A stretch of DNA of 64,000 nt from an uncultured Eggerthella sp. (GTDB lineage: Bacteria > Actinomycetota > Coriobacteriia > Coriobacteriales > Eggerthellaceae). This document shows, in pieces, positions 8,873 to 17,701 of this stretch. Position 1 is the first letter of the stretch, and every line of letters begins with the position of its first letter. A program made the translations under genes and the position numbers. Location of the stretch: positions 136,358-200,357 of the forward strand of contig CALLDI010000009.1 in assembly GCA_937998355.1 (NCBI GenBank), given 5' to 3'. The notes beneath the pieces are model-generated. The model had not been told where the DNA came from, made no database searches, and saw nothing but the letters and a program-made list of their open reading frames with translations.

Positions 8873-9664
8873 ATGTCGCTCCATCACTTATTCTGCGTCA
8901 ATCCACGCATAGCCGACGAACCCAACGAGCTTTTCAAGCTCGAGTTCGATCCAGCCGATCGCAACCACATCAAGGCGCTGCGCCTGCAGGTGGGGGAGCA
9001 CCTTGCGGTCGTGGACGGCAACCAGGATTACTTCGAGGTCGAGATCGCCTCGATCGAGGGCGACGACATCTGGGTTCGCATCGCACAACATCTCGAGGCG
9101 GCACCCGAAACGACTCCGGTCATGCTCGTCCAAGGCCTTGCGAAGGGCGAGAAGATGGACATCGTTCTCCGTAGCGCTACCGAATTGGGCATCACAGGAT
9201 TCTATCCCGCCGCCATGAAGCGCAGCGTCGTTCAGCTCGACCAGAAGAAGACGGAGAAGCGTCATGCTCGCTCCTGTCAGATCGCGCGCAGTGCCGCGCT
9301 CCAATCGGGAAGGACGACGATCCCTGTCGTCGACAAGACGCGACCCCTCTCGAGCATCATCGATACCTGGAACGAGAAGGACGTCGTAGTGCTCTTCTGG
9401 GAAGAAGCGCCGCTCGACGCGAGCATCTCCGCGCTCTTCGATGCTTCGTCTTCCCTGATAGAGAGTGCAGAACGTCTCTGGATCGTCATCGGTCCTGAAG
9501 GCGGTATCGCTCCTGAAGAGGTCGAGGCCATGAACGCCAGCGCCGCCACGCTCTTTTCGCTCTCGCTCGGACCGACCATCTTGCGCACCGAGACCGCGGG
9601 CATCGTATCGACCGCGCTCGTCCTGAACGAACTGCGCGCTCACAGCAAGGCGCATCGTCGATGA
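8873..9664 (+). CDS. rsmE: 16S rRNA m3U1498 methyltransferase RsmE
   Basis: RsmE is a SPOUT-class methyltransferase that methylates U1498 in the 16S rRNA decoding centre. The 263-residue product shows the N-terminal PUA-like domain (DRNHIKALRLQVGEHL), QGLAKGEKMDIVLRSATELGI, and the C-terminal knot with the IGPEGG SAM-binding motif and SLGPTILRTETAG, both diagnostic. It follows dnaJ closely and its stop overlaps the mtaB start in ATGA. The ribosome-binding site is weak, consistent with translational coupling. Confidence 0.94.
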   Translation: MSLHHLFCVNPRIADEPNELFKLEFDPADRNHIKALRLQVGEHLAVVDGNQDYFEVEIASIEGDDIWVRIAQHLEAAPETTPVMLVQGLAKGEKMDIVLRSATELGITGFYPAAMKRSVVQLDQKKTEKRHARSCQIARSAALQSGRTTIPVVDKTRPLSSIIDTWNEKDVVVLFWEEAPLDASISALFDASSSLIESAERLWIVIGPEGGIAPEEVEAMNASAATLFSLSLGPTILRTETAGIVSTALVLNELRAHSKAHRR

Positions 9665-10857
9665 GATTCCACGTCGTCAACCTCGGCTGCAAGATCAACA
9701 AAGCAGAATCCGATACTATCGCCGCCAACCTCATCGCCCAAGGTCACGTGCTCGCAAACCTCGCCGACGCAGAGACCATCATCGTGAACACCTGCACGGT
9801 CACCGGAGATGCTGAGAAGAAGACGCGCAAGGCGGTGCGCCGCGCGCTGCGCGAGAACGACACCGCGCGCCTGCTCGTGACCGGCTGCGCCGCTGCGATC
9901 GATCCTGAGTTCTACCAGCAGCTCGATCCGCGCATCCGCGTGATCGAGAAGGCTGCGTTCGCCTCTTCGGAGAGCGCGCTGCGCGTCGGCGAGGGATTCC
10001 CCTTGCGCGTTTCGCTCAAGGTGCAAGACGGCTGTGACCATGCGTGCACCTACTGCATCGTCCACGTCGCACGGGGAAGAGCGTGGTCACGACCCGCCGA
10101 AGAGATCATCGCTGAAGCACGCGGTCTTGAAGAAGCGGGCATCCGTGAGATCATGCTCTCGGGCATCGATCTGGGGTCCTATCGTCATGACGGGCAACGC
10201 CTCGATAGCCTGCTCGCGCGCTTGCTCGCTGAAACTTCGCAGGTCAGGTTCCGCATCTCGTCGGTCGAACCGTGTTCGCTCACCGACGCCGCCATCGACA
10301 CGATCGCTCGCGCCCAAGGACGCATCTGCCGCCATCTTCATATCCCGCTCCAATCAGGGTCAAGCAAGGTGCTCGCGGAGATGGGTCGCCCTTACAGCGC
10401 TGAACGCTATGCACGTCTCGTCGACGAGCTCTACGCGAAGATCCCCGAACTGTCGCTCTCGACCGACATCATCGCGGGGTTCCCAGGAGAGAGCGATGCA
10501 GAATTCGAGGAGACGCTCGCGCTCGCACGCACCGCGCGCTTCTCGAAGATCCACGGATTTCGCTACTCCATGCGCGCAGGCACCCCTGCCGCCGCCCGAA
10601 GCGACCAGATCGACCCCGTGCTCAAAGAACAGCGTCTGAAAGCACTGCTCGAAACCGCAGATGAGTTGCGCATGAACGATGCTCGCAGCCGTCTGGGCAC
10701 GACCGAGGATATCCTCGTCGAACGCCCCGGCATCGGCATGAGCGAATCCTATTACAAAGTGGAGGTTCCCACCGACATCGCACCAGGCAGCCTCGTGCCC
10801 CTCACCTTAACAGCCCTCGATCCATCCTGTATGATGAGAGCATGCAAGAAGAACTGA
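9661..10857 (+). CDS. mtaB: tRNA t6A37 methylthiotransferase MtaB
   Basis: MtaB adds a methylthio group to t6A at position 37 of tRNAs reading ANN codons. The 398-residue product has the MTTase N-terminal domain with its three cluster cysteines (LGCKINKAES, NTCTVT, TGCAA) and the radical SAM motif CDHACTYC followed by VARGR. The KIN in the first motif and the GIDLGSY segment favour MtaB over MiaB or RimO, and separate genes for those two are also present in the window. It overlaps rsmE by four bases and phoH by 16 bases, so it lies inside the hrcA operon. Confidence 0.92.
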   Translation: MRFHVVNLGCKINKAESDTIAANLIAQGHVLANLADAETIIVNTCTVTGDAEKKTRKAVRRALRENDTARLLVTGCAAAIDPEFYQQLDPRIRVIEKAAFASSESALRVGEGFPLRVSLKVQDGCDHACTYCIVHVARGRAWSRPAEEIIAEARGLEEAGIREIMLSGIDLGSYRHDGQRLDSLLARLLAETSQVRFRISSVEPCSLTDAAIDTIARAQGRICRHLHIPLQSGSSKVLAEMGRPYSAERYARLVDELYAKIPELSLSTDIIAGFPGESDAEFEETLALARTARFSKIHGFRYSMRAGTPAAARSDQIDPVLKEQRLKALLETADELRMNDARSRLGTTEDILVERPGIGMSESYYKVEVPTDIAPGSLVPLTLTALDPSCMMRACKKN

Positions 10858-11807
10858 CACAAACCATCAACTTGAACGACCCAGCCACGCTCGCATCGCT
10901 GCTCGGTCCTCAAGACGAGAATCTCCGTTTCATCCAAGACGCCTTCCAAGCGCGCATCACCGTGCGCGGTACGCAGATCGAAGTGGTCGGATCGCCCATC
11001 GAGGTGAAGAATCTCACCACGCTCATCTCCGACATGCTCGCCGATATCAACCAGGGCGTCGAACCCACCACTGAATCGATCAAACGATCGCTCGCACTGC
11101 TGCAGGAAGGGCAGTACGCGCCCAAGGAACTCCACGACGATGTGGTGCTCTCATATAAAGGTCGCGTCATCCGCCCCAAGACGCCGATGCAGAAGGAATA
11201 TCTCGACTACATCCGCAACAAGACCATCACGTTCGGCATCGGGCCTGCGGGCACGGGCAAGACCTATCTCGCCATGGCCATGGCCATCGCAGCGCTCAAC
11301 CACAAGGAGGTCGGCCGCATCCTGCTCACGCGTCCGGTCGTGGAAGCAGGGGAGAACCTGGGCTTTCTTCCTGGAACGCTCACCGAGAAGATCGATCCTT
11401 ACATCCGTCCGCTCTACGATGCGCTCTTTGACATGATGGACCCTGTGCGTGCCAACAAGCTCATCGCTGAAGGCGTCATCGAGATCGCGCCGCTCGCGTT
11501 CATGCGCGGCCGCACCTTGAACGACAGCTTCATCATCCTCGACGAAGCGCAGAACACCACCCCTCAGCAGATGAAGATGTTCATCACGCGCCTCGGCATG
11601 GGATCGAAGATGGTCATCACCGGCGACATAACGCAGACCGACCTGCCCAAGGGCATCTCGGGCCTGCAGACCGTTCGTCAAGTGCTCGACGGCATTCCCG
11701 AGATCGGCTTCATCGAATTCCACACGCGCGACGTGGTGCGCAATTCGCTCGTATCGAAGATCATCGCTGCGTACGCGCGCGCTGAAGCGAACAACCTCCG
11801 ACTGTAA
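10842..11807 (+). CDS. phoH: PhoH family ATPase
   Basis: A PhoH-like P-loop ATPase, possibly an RNA helicase acting with YbeY in rRNA maturation (family knowledge; function not proven). The 321-residue product has Walker A GPAGTGKT (134-141), the PVVEAGENLGFLPG segment and Walker B FIILDEAQN near 230, then GDITQTDLP. The N-terminal 110 residues form the small domain common to PhoH proteins encoded next to ybeY. It overlaps the end of mtaB and is followed 14 bases later by ybeY, the standard partner order. Confidence 0.93.
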   Translation: MQEELTQTINLNDPATLASLLGPQDENLRFIQDAFQARITVRGTQIEVVGSPIEVKNLTTLISDMLADINQGVEPTTESIKRSLALLQEGQYAPKELHDDVVLSYKGRVIRPKTPMQKEYLDYIRNKTITFGIGPAGTGKTYLAMAMAIAALNHKEVGRILLTRPVVEAGENLGFLPGTLTEKIDPYIRPLYDALFDMMDPVRANKLIAEGVIEIAPLAFMRGRTLNDSFIILDEAQNTTPQQMKMFITRLGMGSKMVITGDITQTDLPKGISGLQTVRQVLDGIPEIGFIEFHTRDVVRNSLVSKIIAAYARAEANNLRL

Positions 11808-11821
11808 AGGACGCTCGACCG

Positions 11822-12301
11822 ATGGATATCGCTCTTCGCTTCGACCATGCGACCCCCGAACTGGAAGCGCTCCCGCTCGAGGGCCTGATCTCTTTCGTGC
11901 TCGAGAAGCTCGAATGTCCCGCTTCCACCAGCGTCTCGGTCACCTTCGTGGACGATGAACGCATCCACCAGCTCAATCGCGATTTTCGCGGCATCGACAA
12001 ACCTACCGACGTGCTCTCCTTCGAATGCGACAACATCCCCTTCGAAGGCGAATCGCTCGAAGAGGGGCAAGAATACGAGCTCGGCGATGTCATCATTGCG
12101 ACCGACGTCGCCTATGCCCAGACCGAAGAATTCGGTACGACGCTCGAAGAAGAGGTGAGCCTGCTCATCACGCACGGTCTCTTGCATCTGCGCGGCTACG
12201 ATCACATCGAAGACGATGAGGCCGAAGTGATGGAGGCGCTCGAGGACGAGCTGCTCGCGGCGTGGAACCTGGCCAAGCCGAGCGCTTCGGGCGTGCGATA
12301 G
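11822..12301 (+). CDS. ybeY: Endoribonuclease YbeY
   Basis: YbeY is a zinc-dependent endoribonuclease for 16S rRNA 3' maturation and 70S quality control. The 159-residue product has the conserved HGLLHLRGYDH zinc motif (H118, H122, H128), preceded by the NRDFRGIDKPTDVLSF segment, both diagnostic. An AAAGGA site precedes the ATG. It sits in the classic phoH-ybeY-dgkA-era-recO string, with dgkA starting 14 bases after its stop. Confidence 0.96.
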   Translation: MDIALRFDHATPELEALPLEGLISFVLEKLECPASTSVSVTFVDDERIHQLNRDFRGIDKPTDVLSFECDNIPFEGESLEEGQEYELGDVIIATDVAYAQTEEFGTTLEEEVSLLITHGLLHLRGYDHIEDDEAEVMEALEDELLAAWNLAKPSASGVR

Positions 12302-12315
12302 GACGGAAGGTGCGC

Positions 12316-12702
12316 GTGGCAACGAAGGATCAAGATACCGAATTCAGCTTCATCGCCGCAGTGCGCTGCGCAGTGAAGGGCATTCGTTTCGCCAGCAAAG
12401 AGCGCAATTTCCGCATCGACATCGTCTTCGCGCTCTTCACCGTCGTGCTCGGTTTCATCTGCAGCATCTCCGCTACCGAATGGATGATCGTCATAGTATG
12501 TTTCGGACTCGTGCTCGGTGGGGAAGCACTGAACTCCGCGCTCGAGACCATCGTCGACCTGGCGAGCCCCGACTATCACGCACTTGCGGGCAAAGCGAAG
12601 GATTGCGCTGCCGGAGCGGTGCTGCTCTTCGCCCTCGCTTCGTTCGTGGTCGGGTGCATCATCTTCATACCGAAACTACTCAGCCTCATCTTGGGAGCAT
12701 AG
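12316..12702 (+). CDS. dgkA: Undecaprenol/diacylglycerol kinase, small DgkA type
   Basis: A small integral-membrane lipid kinase; in Gram-positives the usual substrate is undecaprenol. The 128-residue product has three membrane helices (about residues 34-51, 53-75 and 98-122 with the first preceded by a KERNFRID amphipathic part) and the catalytic ENSAIE-type motif, here EALNSALETIVDL, followed by a conserved AKDCAAGAVL. I chose GTG at 12316 because GGAAGG lies five bases upstream; the open frame also runs back to 12262 but that overlaps ybeY. It is followed three bases later by era. Confidence 0.9.
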   Translation: MATKDQDTEFSFIAAVRCAVKGIRFASKERNFRIDIVFALFTVVLGFICSISATEWMIVIVCFGLVLGGEALNSALETIVDLASPDYHALAGKAKDCAAGAVLLFALASFVVGCIIFIPKLLSLILGA

Positions 12703-12705
12703 CCA

Positions 12706-13620
12706 ATGAACGAACGCAGCGATCAGTTCCGATCAGGATTCGTCACATTCCTCGGACGTCCGAACGCAGGCAAATCGACCCTGCTCAACGCCATCATGGA
12801 CCAGAAGTTCGCGATCACTTCACCCACCGCGCAAACGACGCGTCATCGCTTTCGGGCCATCAAGACCACCGATGCGTATCAGCTCATCATCGTCGATACG
12901 CCAGGCGTTCATAAGCCGCACGACACGCTGGGCGAAGAGCTCAACACCACTGCGCTCAAGTCCCTCGAAGGGATCGACGTGGTCGCGTTCCTGCTCGATG
13001 CGCACGAGCCCCTAGGCACCGGCGACGAATGGGTCATCGCGCAGCTCAAGGCCGTGAAGAATACCCCGAAGATCCTCGTCATCTCGAAATGCGACCTGGC
13101 CACCGATGAAAAGATCGATGCGCAGATCGAACGCGCGAAGCAGCTGCTCGATTGGGATCGCATCATCGTGCTCAGCGCCGTTACGGGAAAGAACGTCGAC
13201 GAATTCGTCGATGCGGTGGTCTCGTATCTGCCCGAAGGTCCACTGTGGTTCCCAGCCGACATGCAGACCGATCAGCCGCAAGAGGTCATCATCGCGGAAT
13301 TCATCCGTGAGAAGATTCTTTTCACCGTCTACGATGAGGTACCGCACGCGATCGGCGTGGTGGTCGACGAGATGGATTACAACCGCCGCAAGCATCTCAC
13401 GCGCATCTACGCCACCATCTACGTGGAGCGCGATTCCCAGAAGGGCATCCTCATCGGCAAGGGCGGCGCCACCATCAAGCACATCGGCACCGAAGCGCGC
13501 AGCGATCTCGAGACACTGCTCGGCACGAAGGTCTTCCTCGATCTCCAGGTGAAGGTGAAGAAGAACTGGCGACGCGATCTCAACCAGATCCGCCGCTTCG
13601 GCTACGGCGAAGGCGCCTAA
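12706..13620 (+). CDS. era: GTPase Era
   Basis: Era couples 30S maturation to growth by binding the 3' end of 16S rRNA. The 304-residue product has G1 GRPNAGKS (17-24), DTPGVHKP, the SKCD G4 motif and a C-terminal KH domain with GKGGATIKHIG. The length is typical. A GGGAGC site precedes the ATG. It stands between dgkA and recO with gaps of three and six bases, so it is translated from the same long operon. Confidence 0.97.
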   Translation: MNERSDQFRSGFVTFLGRPNAGKSTLLNAIMDQKFAITSPTAQTTRHRFRAIKTTDAYQLIIVDTPGVHKPHDTLGEELNTTALKSLEGIDVVAFLLDAHEPLGTGDEWVIAQLKAVKNTPKILVISKCDLATDEKIDAQIERAKQLLDWDRIIVLSAVTGKNVDEFVDAVVSYLPEGPLWFPADMQTDQPQEVIIAEFIREKILFTVYDEVPHAIGVVVDEMDYNRRKHLTRIYATIYVERDSQKGILIGKGGATIKHIGTEARSDLETLLGTKVFLDLQVKVKKNWRRDLNQIRRFGYGEGA

Positions 13621-13626
13621 AGGCGC

Positions 13627-14406
13627 ATGGCTGCACCGACCCGCACCATCACCGGTCTCGTCCTCAGGCGCACGAAGCTAGGGGAGACCGACGTCATCGC
13701 CACCATTCTCGCCGAGGACGGCTCGCAGTATAAAGCCGTCGCGAAAGGTGCGCGCAAACCCACCTCGAGCTTCGCATCGCGTCTCGAGATCTTCGCGGTC
13801 GCGACGATCCTGCTCGCACAAGGCAAGAGTCTCGATATAGTCAAAGAAGTGCGCCTCGTCGACGGAAACGATGGCCTGCGCTGCGATCTCCTCCGCTCGA
13901 GCGCCGCATCGCCCCTCGTCGAACTGCTGGCGAAAGCGACCTTCCAAGATCAACCCACGCCCCGTCTCTTCGCTCTGGCCACCTCCACGCTCACCGCGAT
14001 CGGCAGAACGGAAGAAGACCCGCTCGTTCTCACGACAGCAGGACTGCTCAAGACGCTCGCGTTCCTCGGCTTCAAGCCGATCTTCCGGGAATGCGTCGAA
14101 TGCGGCACGCCTCTCGACCTTGCTGCGACCGACCGCCAGCCTTTCTCGTACTTCGATGGAGGATCGATCTGCCCGCACTGCGCCGCGCGTCACGAAACGA
14201 CCCTGCTCGATGCCGCCATGCTGCGATGGTGCGATGCGCTGCTCTATTCGACGCTCGACGAGGCCTCCACGTTCCAGGTCCCCGAACGCACGATCCACGA
14301 TGCGCTGCGATTCATCGATGAGTGGATTCGCATCCATCTCGGCTTCACCCTTCGTTCGCTCACGTTCATCTTCAAGAACATCCTCGTGAACATGCCCCGT
14401 TCTTAA
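13627..14406 (+). CDS. recO: DNA repair protein RecO
   Basis: RecO loads RecA at gaps with RecF and RecR. The 259-residue product has an N-terminal OB fold (GLVLRRTKLGETDVIATILAEDG, then the VAKGARKP motif), a helical middle, and a four-cysteine zinc finger (C156, C159, C182, C185). It is the last gene of the hrcA-to-recO run; 239 bases then separate it from rpsO, which has its own promoter. Confidence 0.94.
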   Translation: MAAPTRTITGLVLRRTKLGETDVIATILAEDGSQYKAVAKGARKPTSSFASRLEIFAVATILLAQGKSLDIVKEVRLVDGNDGLRCDLLRSSAASPLVELLAKATFQDQPTPRLFALATSTLTAIGRTEEDPLVLTTAGLLKTLAFLGFKPIFRECVECGTPLDLAATDRQPFSYFDGGSICPHCAARHETTLLDAAMLRWCDALLYSTLDEASTFQVPERTIHDALRFIDEWIRIHLGFTLRSLTFIFKNILVNMPRS

Positions 14407-14521
14407 CCTCCACTCAGCACGACCTCCCGCACGAAACCTTCATAAACGAGAGAAGAAACAGGCGAAACGACCTGCTTTCGTGCGTTCGCGATGCCTTATC
14501 ACCGCTCGCGCGAATCTTCGC

Positions 14522-14550
14522 TTGTTCGCCTGGCTCATTACCTCTACAAT
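14522..14550 (+). promoter_or_regulatory. Promoter of rpsO
   Basis: TTGTTC (14522-14527), a 17-base spacer and TACAAT (14545-14550) form a good housekeeping promoter. The start point would be near 14557, leaving a leader of about 90 bases before rpsO, long enough for S15 feedback control as seen in other bacteria. Confidence 0.75.
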
Positions 14551-14645
14551 AGAGCGGCTGCGAAAACAGCGATTGGGTACTTGGTCGATATGCACCACCG
14601 CTTGTCAACTCGGTTCCCAATGCCATACGAATGAAAGGTGGAAAC

Positions 14646-14933
14646 ATGGCTAACAAGGACAGTATCTCGAAAGAACGCACCGCAGAGCTCATCGCCGAAT
14701 ACGGCAAGAATGCTCAGGATTCTGGCAGCGCAGAGGTTCAGGTCGCGATCCTCACCGAACGCATCCGCAACCTCACCGAGCACCTCAAGTCGCACCCGAA
14801 GGATCACCACACCCGCCGTGGCCTGCTCATGCTCGTCGGTAAGCGTCGTCGCCTCTTGGTCTACATCAAGGATCGCGACATCCTCGAGTATCGTGAACTC
14901 ATCAAGAAACTTGGTATTCGCGACAATATCTAG
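14646..14933 (+). CDS. rpsO: 30S ribosomal protein uS15
   Basis: S15 binds the central domain of 16S rRNA and starts platform assembly. The 95-residue product has the conserved GSAEVQVAILTERIRNLTEHL and HHTRRGLLMLVGKRRRLL segments. I chose the ATG at 14646 because an AAAGGTGG site precedes it. A longer frame starts at 14631 inside that site. The gene stands alone between its own promoter and terminator and precedes pnp, the order seen in many bacteria. Confidence 0.97.
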   Translation: MANKDSISKERTAELIAEYGKNAQDSGSAEVQVAILTERIRNLTEHLKSHPKDHHTRRGLLMLVGKRRRLLVYIKDRDILEYRELIKKLGIRDNI

Positions 14934-14941
14934 TCACCATC

Positions 14942-14963
14942 AGCCCGCTCTTGCGGGCTTTTG
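14942..14963 (+). terminator. Terminator of rpsO
   Basis: A seven-base-pair stem AGCCCGC/GCGGGCT with loop TCTT is followed by TTTTG, nine bases after the rpsO stop. Confidence 0.85.
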
Positions 14964-15002
14964 TGTATAAGCGGTCGACATCGTAGAGACGGTGTTGCTC
15001 GT

Positions 15003-15022
15003 GCGTTCGACCATTCGGACGC
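15003..15022 (+). promoter_or_regulatory. Small hairpin in the pnp leader
   Basis: GCGTTCG (15003-15009) can pair with CGGACGC (15016-15022) with one G-T wobble and a six-base loop. pnp leaders in other bacteria carry processed hairpins used in feedback control; a like role here is only a guess. Confidence 0.3.
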
Positions 15023-15070
15023 GAAGAAGCTTCATCGCAATCCGGCATGAAGAAAGAGAAAGATTGATTT

Positions 15071-17248
15071 ATGAGAAAGATCACAAGAACATTCGAACTC
15101 TACGGAAAAGAGTACTCGATCTCGACGGGCGAGCTCGCTAAGCAAGCATCCGGCGCCGTCGTGGTCACGCAAGGGGACACCACCGTGCTCGTAACGGCGG
15201 TCATCTCCGAATCCGAGAAGGACTACGATTTCTTCCCGCTCACCGTAGATTTCATCGAGAAGATGTATGCGGTCGGCCGCATCCCCGGTGGTTACCTGAA
15301 GCGCGAAGCGAAGCCTTCCGATCATGGCATCCTCACCGCGCGCATGATCGACCGTCCGATCCGTCCTGGCTTCGCCGATGGCTTCAAGCAGGAAGTCCAC
15401 ATCGTCGCGACTCCGCTCGTGCTCGATGGCGAAGATCTGCCCGACTGCATCTCGGTCATGGGCGCTTCCGCTGCGCTCATGTGCGCTAGCGCTCCCTTCG
15501 ACGGCCCTGCCGCTTGCGTGCGTATCGGCCGTAACGTCGAGACGGGCGAATTCATCGTCAACCCCACGCTCGAAGAGGACGAGAACTCCGATCTCGAGCT
15601 CACCATCGCTGGTACCGCCGACTACATCTCCATGGTCGAAGCGGGCGCGAAGGAGATCACCGAAGAGGACATGCTCGCCGCTATGACCTTTGGCCAGGAA
15701 GCCATCAAGGCCTTCTGCCAGGAGCAGAGCGCATTCCTCGCAGAGGTCGCTCCTGAACCACGCGAATGGCCCATCCACGTGGCCGATCCTTCCATCGCAG
15801 AGCGCGTCGATGGCTTTTTCGACCAGATGAGCGCTGCGCTCAAGGACGCGGACAAGCAGTCTCGCATGGCCAAGGTCGACGAACTCAAAGCCTCCATCAA
15901 GGAGAACGAGTTCACCGAAGAAGAGCGTGCTGCATGGGGCTCCGATATCGCCGCTGCACTGAAGTCGCTCGAGAAGCACGCGATGCGCGCGATGGTCATC
16001 GAAACGGGTGAGCGCGCCGACGGTCGTACCTCGACCGAGATCCGTCCGCTCCACATCGTGGCGGGCTATCTGCCGCGCGTTCATGGCTCCGGCCTTTTCC
16101 AGCGCGGTCAGACCCAGGCACTCTCCGTCTGTACGCTCGGCATGCTCAACGAATGGCAGCGTCTCGACACCATCTGGCCTGAAGAGGGCAAGCGCTACAT
16201 GCATCAGTACAACTTCCCGCCGTACTGCACCGGCGAGGTCGGTCGCATGGGCGCCCCGAAGCGCCGCGAGGTCGGTCACGGTGCGCTCGCGGAACGCGCG
16301 ATCCTGCCCGTGCTTCCCGATGAAGACGAATTCCCCTACGCAATCCGCGTCGTTTCCGAGGTGCTCGAATCCAATGGTTCTTCTTCTATGGCTTCCACCT
16401 GCGGTTCCACGCTCGCGCTCATGGATGCTGGCGTGCCCATCAAGGCTCCGGTCGCTGGTATCGCGATGGGCCTCATCAAGGAAGGCGACGATATCGTCAT
16501 CCTCTCCGACATCCAGGGTCTCGAAGACTTCCTGGGCGACATGGACTTCAAGGTCTGCGGTACTGCGAAGGGCATCACCGCGCTCCAGATGGACAATAAG
16601 GCTCGCGGCCTTTCGGTCGACATCCTCGCTCGTGCGCTGAATCAGGCGAAAGAAGGCCGTGCCTTCATCATGAGTGCGATGCTCGAAGCCATCGACGCAC
16701 CGCGCGCCGAACTTTCGCCTTACGCTCCTCATATCGAGACCATCCACATCCCGGTCGATAAGATCCGCGACGTCATCGGTACGGGCGGCAAGGTCATCCG
16801 TGGCCTGCAGGAGGAAACGGGCGCGACCATCGAAGTTCAGGAAGATGGCACCGTTCACATCGCTTCCACCAACGCAGAGAGCGGCGACGCTGCTCGCGAG
16901 GCCATCCTCGGCATCGTCAAGGTGCCCGAGGTGGGAGAGATCTACGAAGGCGAGGTCGTCGGCATCAAGGACTTCGGCGCATTCATCCGCCTCACGCCCG
17001 GCAAGGACGGCTTGCTCCATATCTCGCGCATGGCCAATGGTCGCGTAGCGAAGGTCGAAGATGTCATGAACATCGGCGACATCGTGAAGGTCGAGGTCAT
17101 CGAGGTGGGCGACAACGGCAAGATCTCGCTCGACCGCTTGGACAAGCCCGACGTCAAGAGCGAAGGCCCCCGTCCTGGTCAGGGTCACAAGAACAACGGC
17201 AATGGCAACGGTAACAACAATCGCAAGCCTCGCCGTCGTCACGACTAA
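15071..17248 (+). CDS. pnp: Polynucleotide phosphorylase
   Basis: PNPase degrades RNA 3' to 5' with phosphate as nucleophile. The 725-residue product has two RNase PH domains (first with PRGYLKREAKPSDHG-like GGYLKREAKPSD and ARMIDRPIRP; second with ERADGRTSTEIRP and the VVSEVLESNGSSSMASTCG active region), a KH domain with IRDVIGTGGKVIRGLQEETGA split motif near 565-585, and an S1 domain near 620-690 (GDIVKVEVIEV). It ends with an unusual 25-residue tail rich in Asn, Gly and then Arg/Lys. The start codon ATG follows a weak AGAAAGAG site. It has its own terminator 43 bases downstream. Confidence 0.97.
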   Translation: MRKITRTFELYGKEYSISTGELAKQASGAVVVTQGDTTVLVTAVISESEKDYDFFPLTVDFIEKMYAVGRIPGGYLKREAKPSDHGILTARMIDRPIRPGFADGFKQEVHIVATPLVLDGEDLPDCISVMGASAALMCASAPFDGPAACVRIGRNVETGEFIVNPTLEEDENSDLELTIAGTADYISMVEAGAKEITEEDMLAAMTFGQEAIKAFCQEQSAFLAEVAPEPREWPIHVADPSIAERVDGFFDQMSAALKDADKQSRMAKVDELKASIKENEFTEEERAAWGSDIAAALKSLEKHAMRAMVIETGERADGRTSTEIRPLHIVAGYLPRVHGSGLFQRGQTQALSVCTLGMLNEWQRLDTIWPEEGKRYMHQYNFPPYCTGEVGRMGAPKRREVGHGALAERAILPVLPDEDEFPYAIRVVSEVLESNGSSSMASTCGSTLALMDAGVPIKAPVAGIAMGLIKEGDDIVILSDIQGLEDFLGDMDFKVCGTAKGITALQMDNKARGLSVDILARALNQAKEGRAFIMSAMLEAIDAPRAELSPYAPHIETIHIPVDKIRDVIGTGGKVIRGLQEETGATIEVQEDGTVHIASTNAESGDAAREAILGIVKVPEVGEIYEGEVVGIKDFGAFIRLTPGKDGLLHISRMANGRVAKVEDVMNIGDIVKVEVIEVGDNGKISLDRLDKPDVKSEGPRPGQGHKNNGNGNGNNNRKPRRRHD

Positions 17249-17289
17249 GCTTCATCACCGCTGAAGCATCCTGCGCATAGCGCCATCGA

Positions 17290-17317
17290 AGCTCCCCGCA
17301 CGTCGGGGAGCTTTTTC
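17290..17317 (+). terminator. Terminator of pnp
   Basis: An eight-base-pair stem GCTCCCCG/CGGGGAGC (17291-17298 with 17304-17311), loop CACGT, followed by TTTTT. Confidence 0.92.
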
Positions 17318-17404
17318 GTCATGCTCGCCCGTAAGAGCCGCACGGAAAGCGCGCATTAGTCTACACTAAGATGCGACAGTAGCCCCCTGACGAGGAAGGT
17401 TCTC

Positions 17405-17656
17405 ATGTACACCTACAAGACCACTGGCGTCTGTGCGCGCACCATCGATTTCGACATCGACGACGAAGGTCTCATCGCTGAGGTCGCCTTCAACGGCGGT
17501 TGCAGTGGAAATCAGCAGGGCATCTCGAGCCTGGTGAAGGGAAAGCCCGCCGCAGAGATCATCGAAGCGCTCAAGGGCATCGAATGCGGAAAACGCCCGA
17601 CCAGCTGCCCCGACCAGCTCGCACGCGCGCTCGAAGAGGCGCTCGCACAGGACTAG
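17405..17656 (+). CDS. Small TSCPD-domain protein (TIGR03905 type)
   Basis: An 83-residue protein of the TSCPD-domain group, named for the Thr-Ser-Cys-Pro-Asp motif; here the motif reads PTSCPDQLA (about 65-73). Other family marks are YKTTGVCARTIDFDID, FNGGCSGNQQGI and KGIECGKRPTSC. Three or four cysteines (about 10, 33, 61 and 68) could bind metal. The same domain forms the C-terminus of B12-dependent ribonucleotide reductases, but the free-standing protein has no established job. A GAGGAAGG site precedes the ATG. It is followed 45 bases later by dapB. A weak -10 (TACACT, 17362) is present. Confidence 0.8.
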   Translation: MYTYKTTGVCARTIDFDIDDEGLIAEVAFNGGCSGNQQGISSLVKGKPAAEIIEALKGIECGKRPTSCPDQLARALEEALAQD

Positions 17657-17701
17657 TGCGCATCGCTCGATATTCATAACGAACCACTGAAAGGCATCAT
17701 C

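Noticed and set aside
15032..17242. A 736-codon open frame on the minus strand across pnp
   Set aside because: Same kind of antisense shadow; pnp has all its domains, and the antisense product has no recognisable motif.
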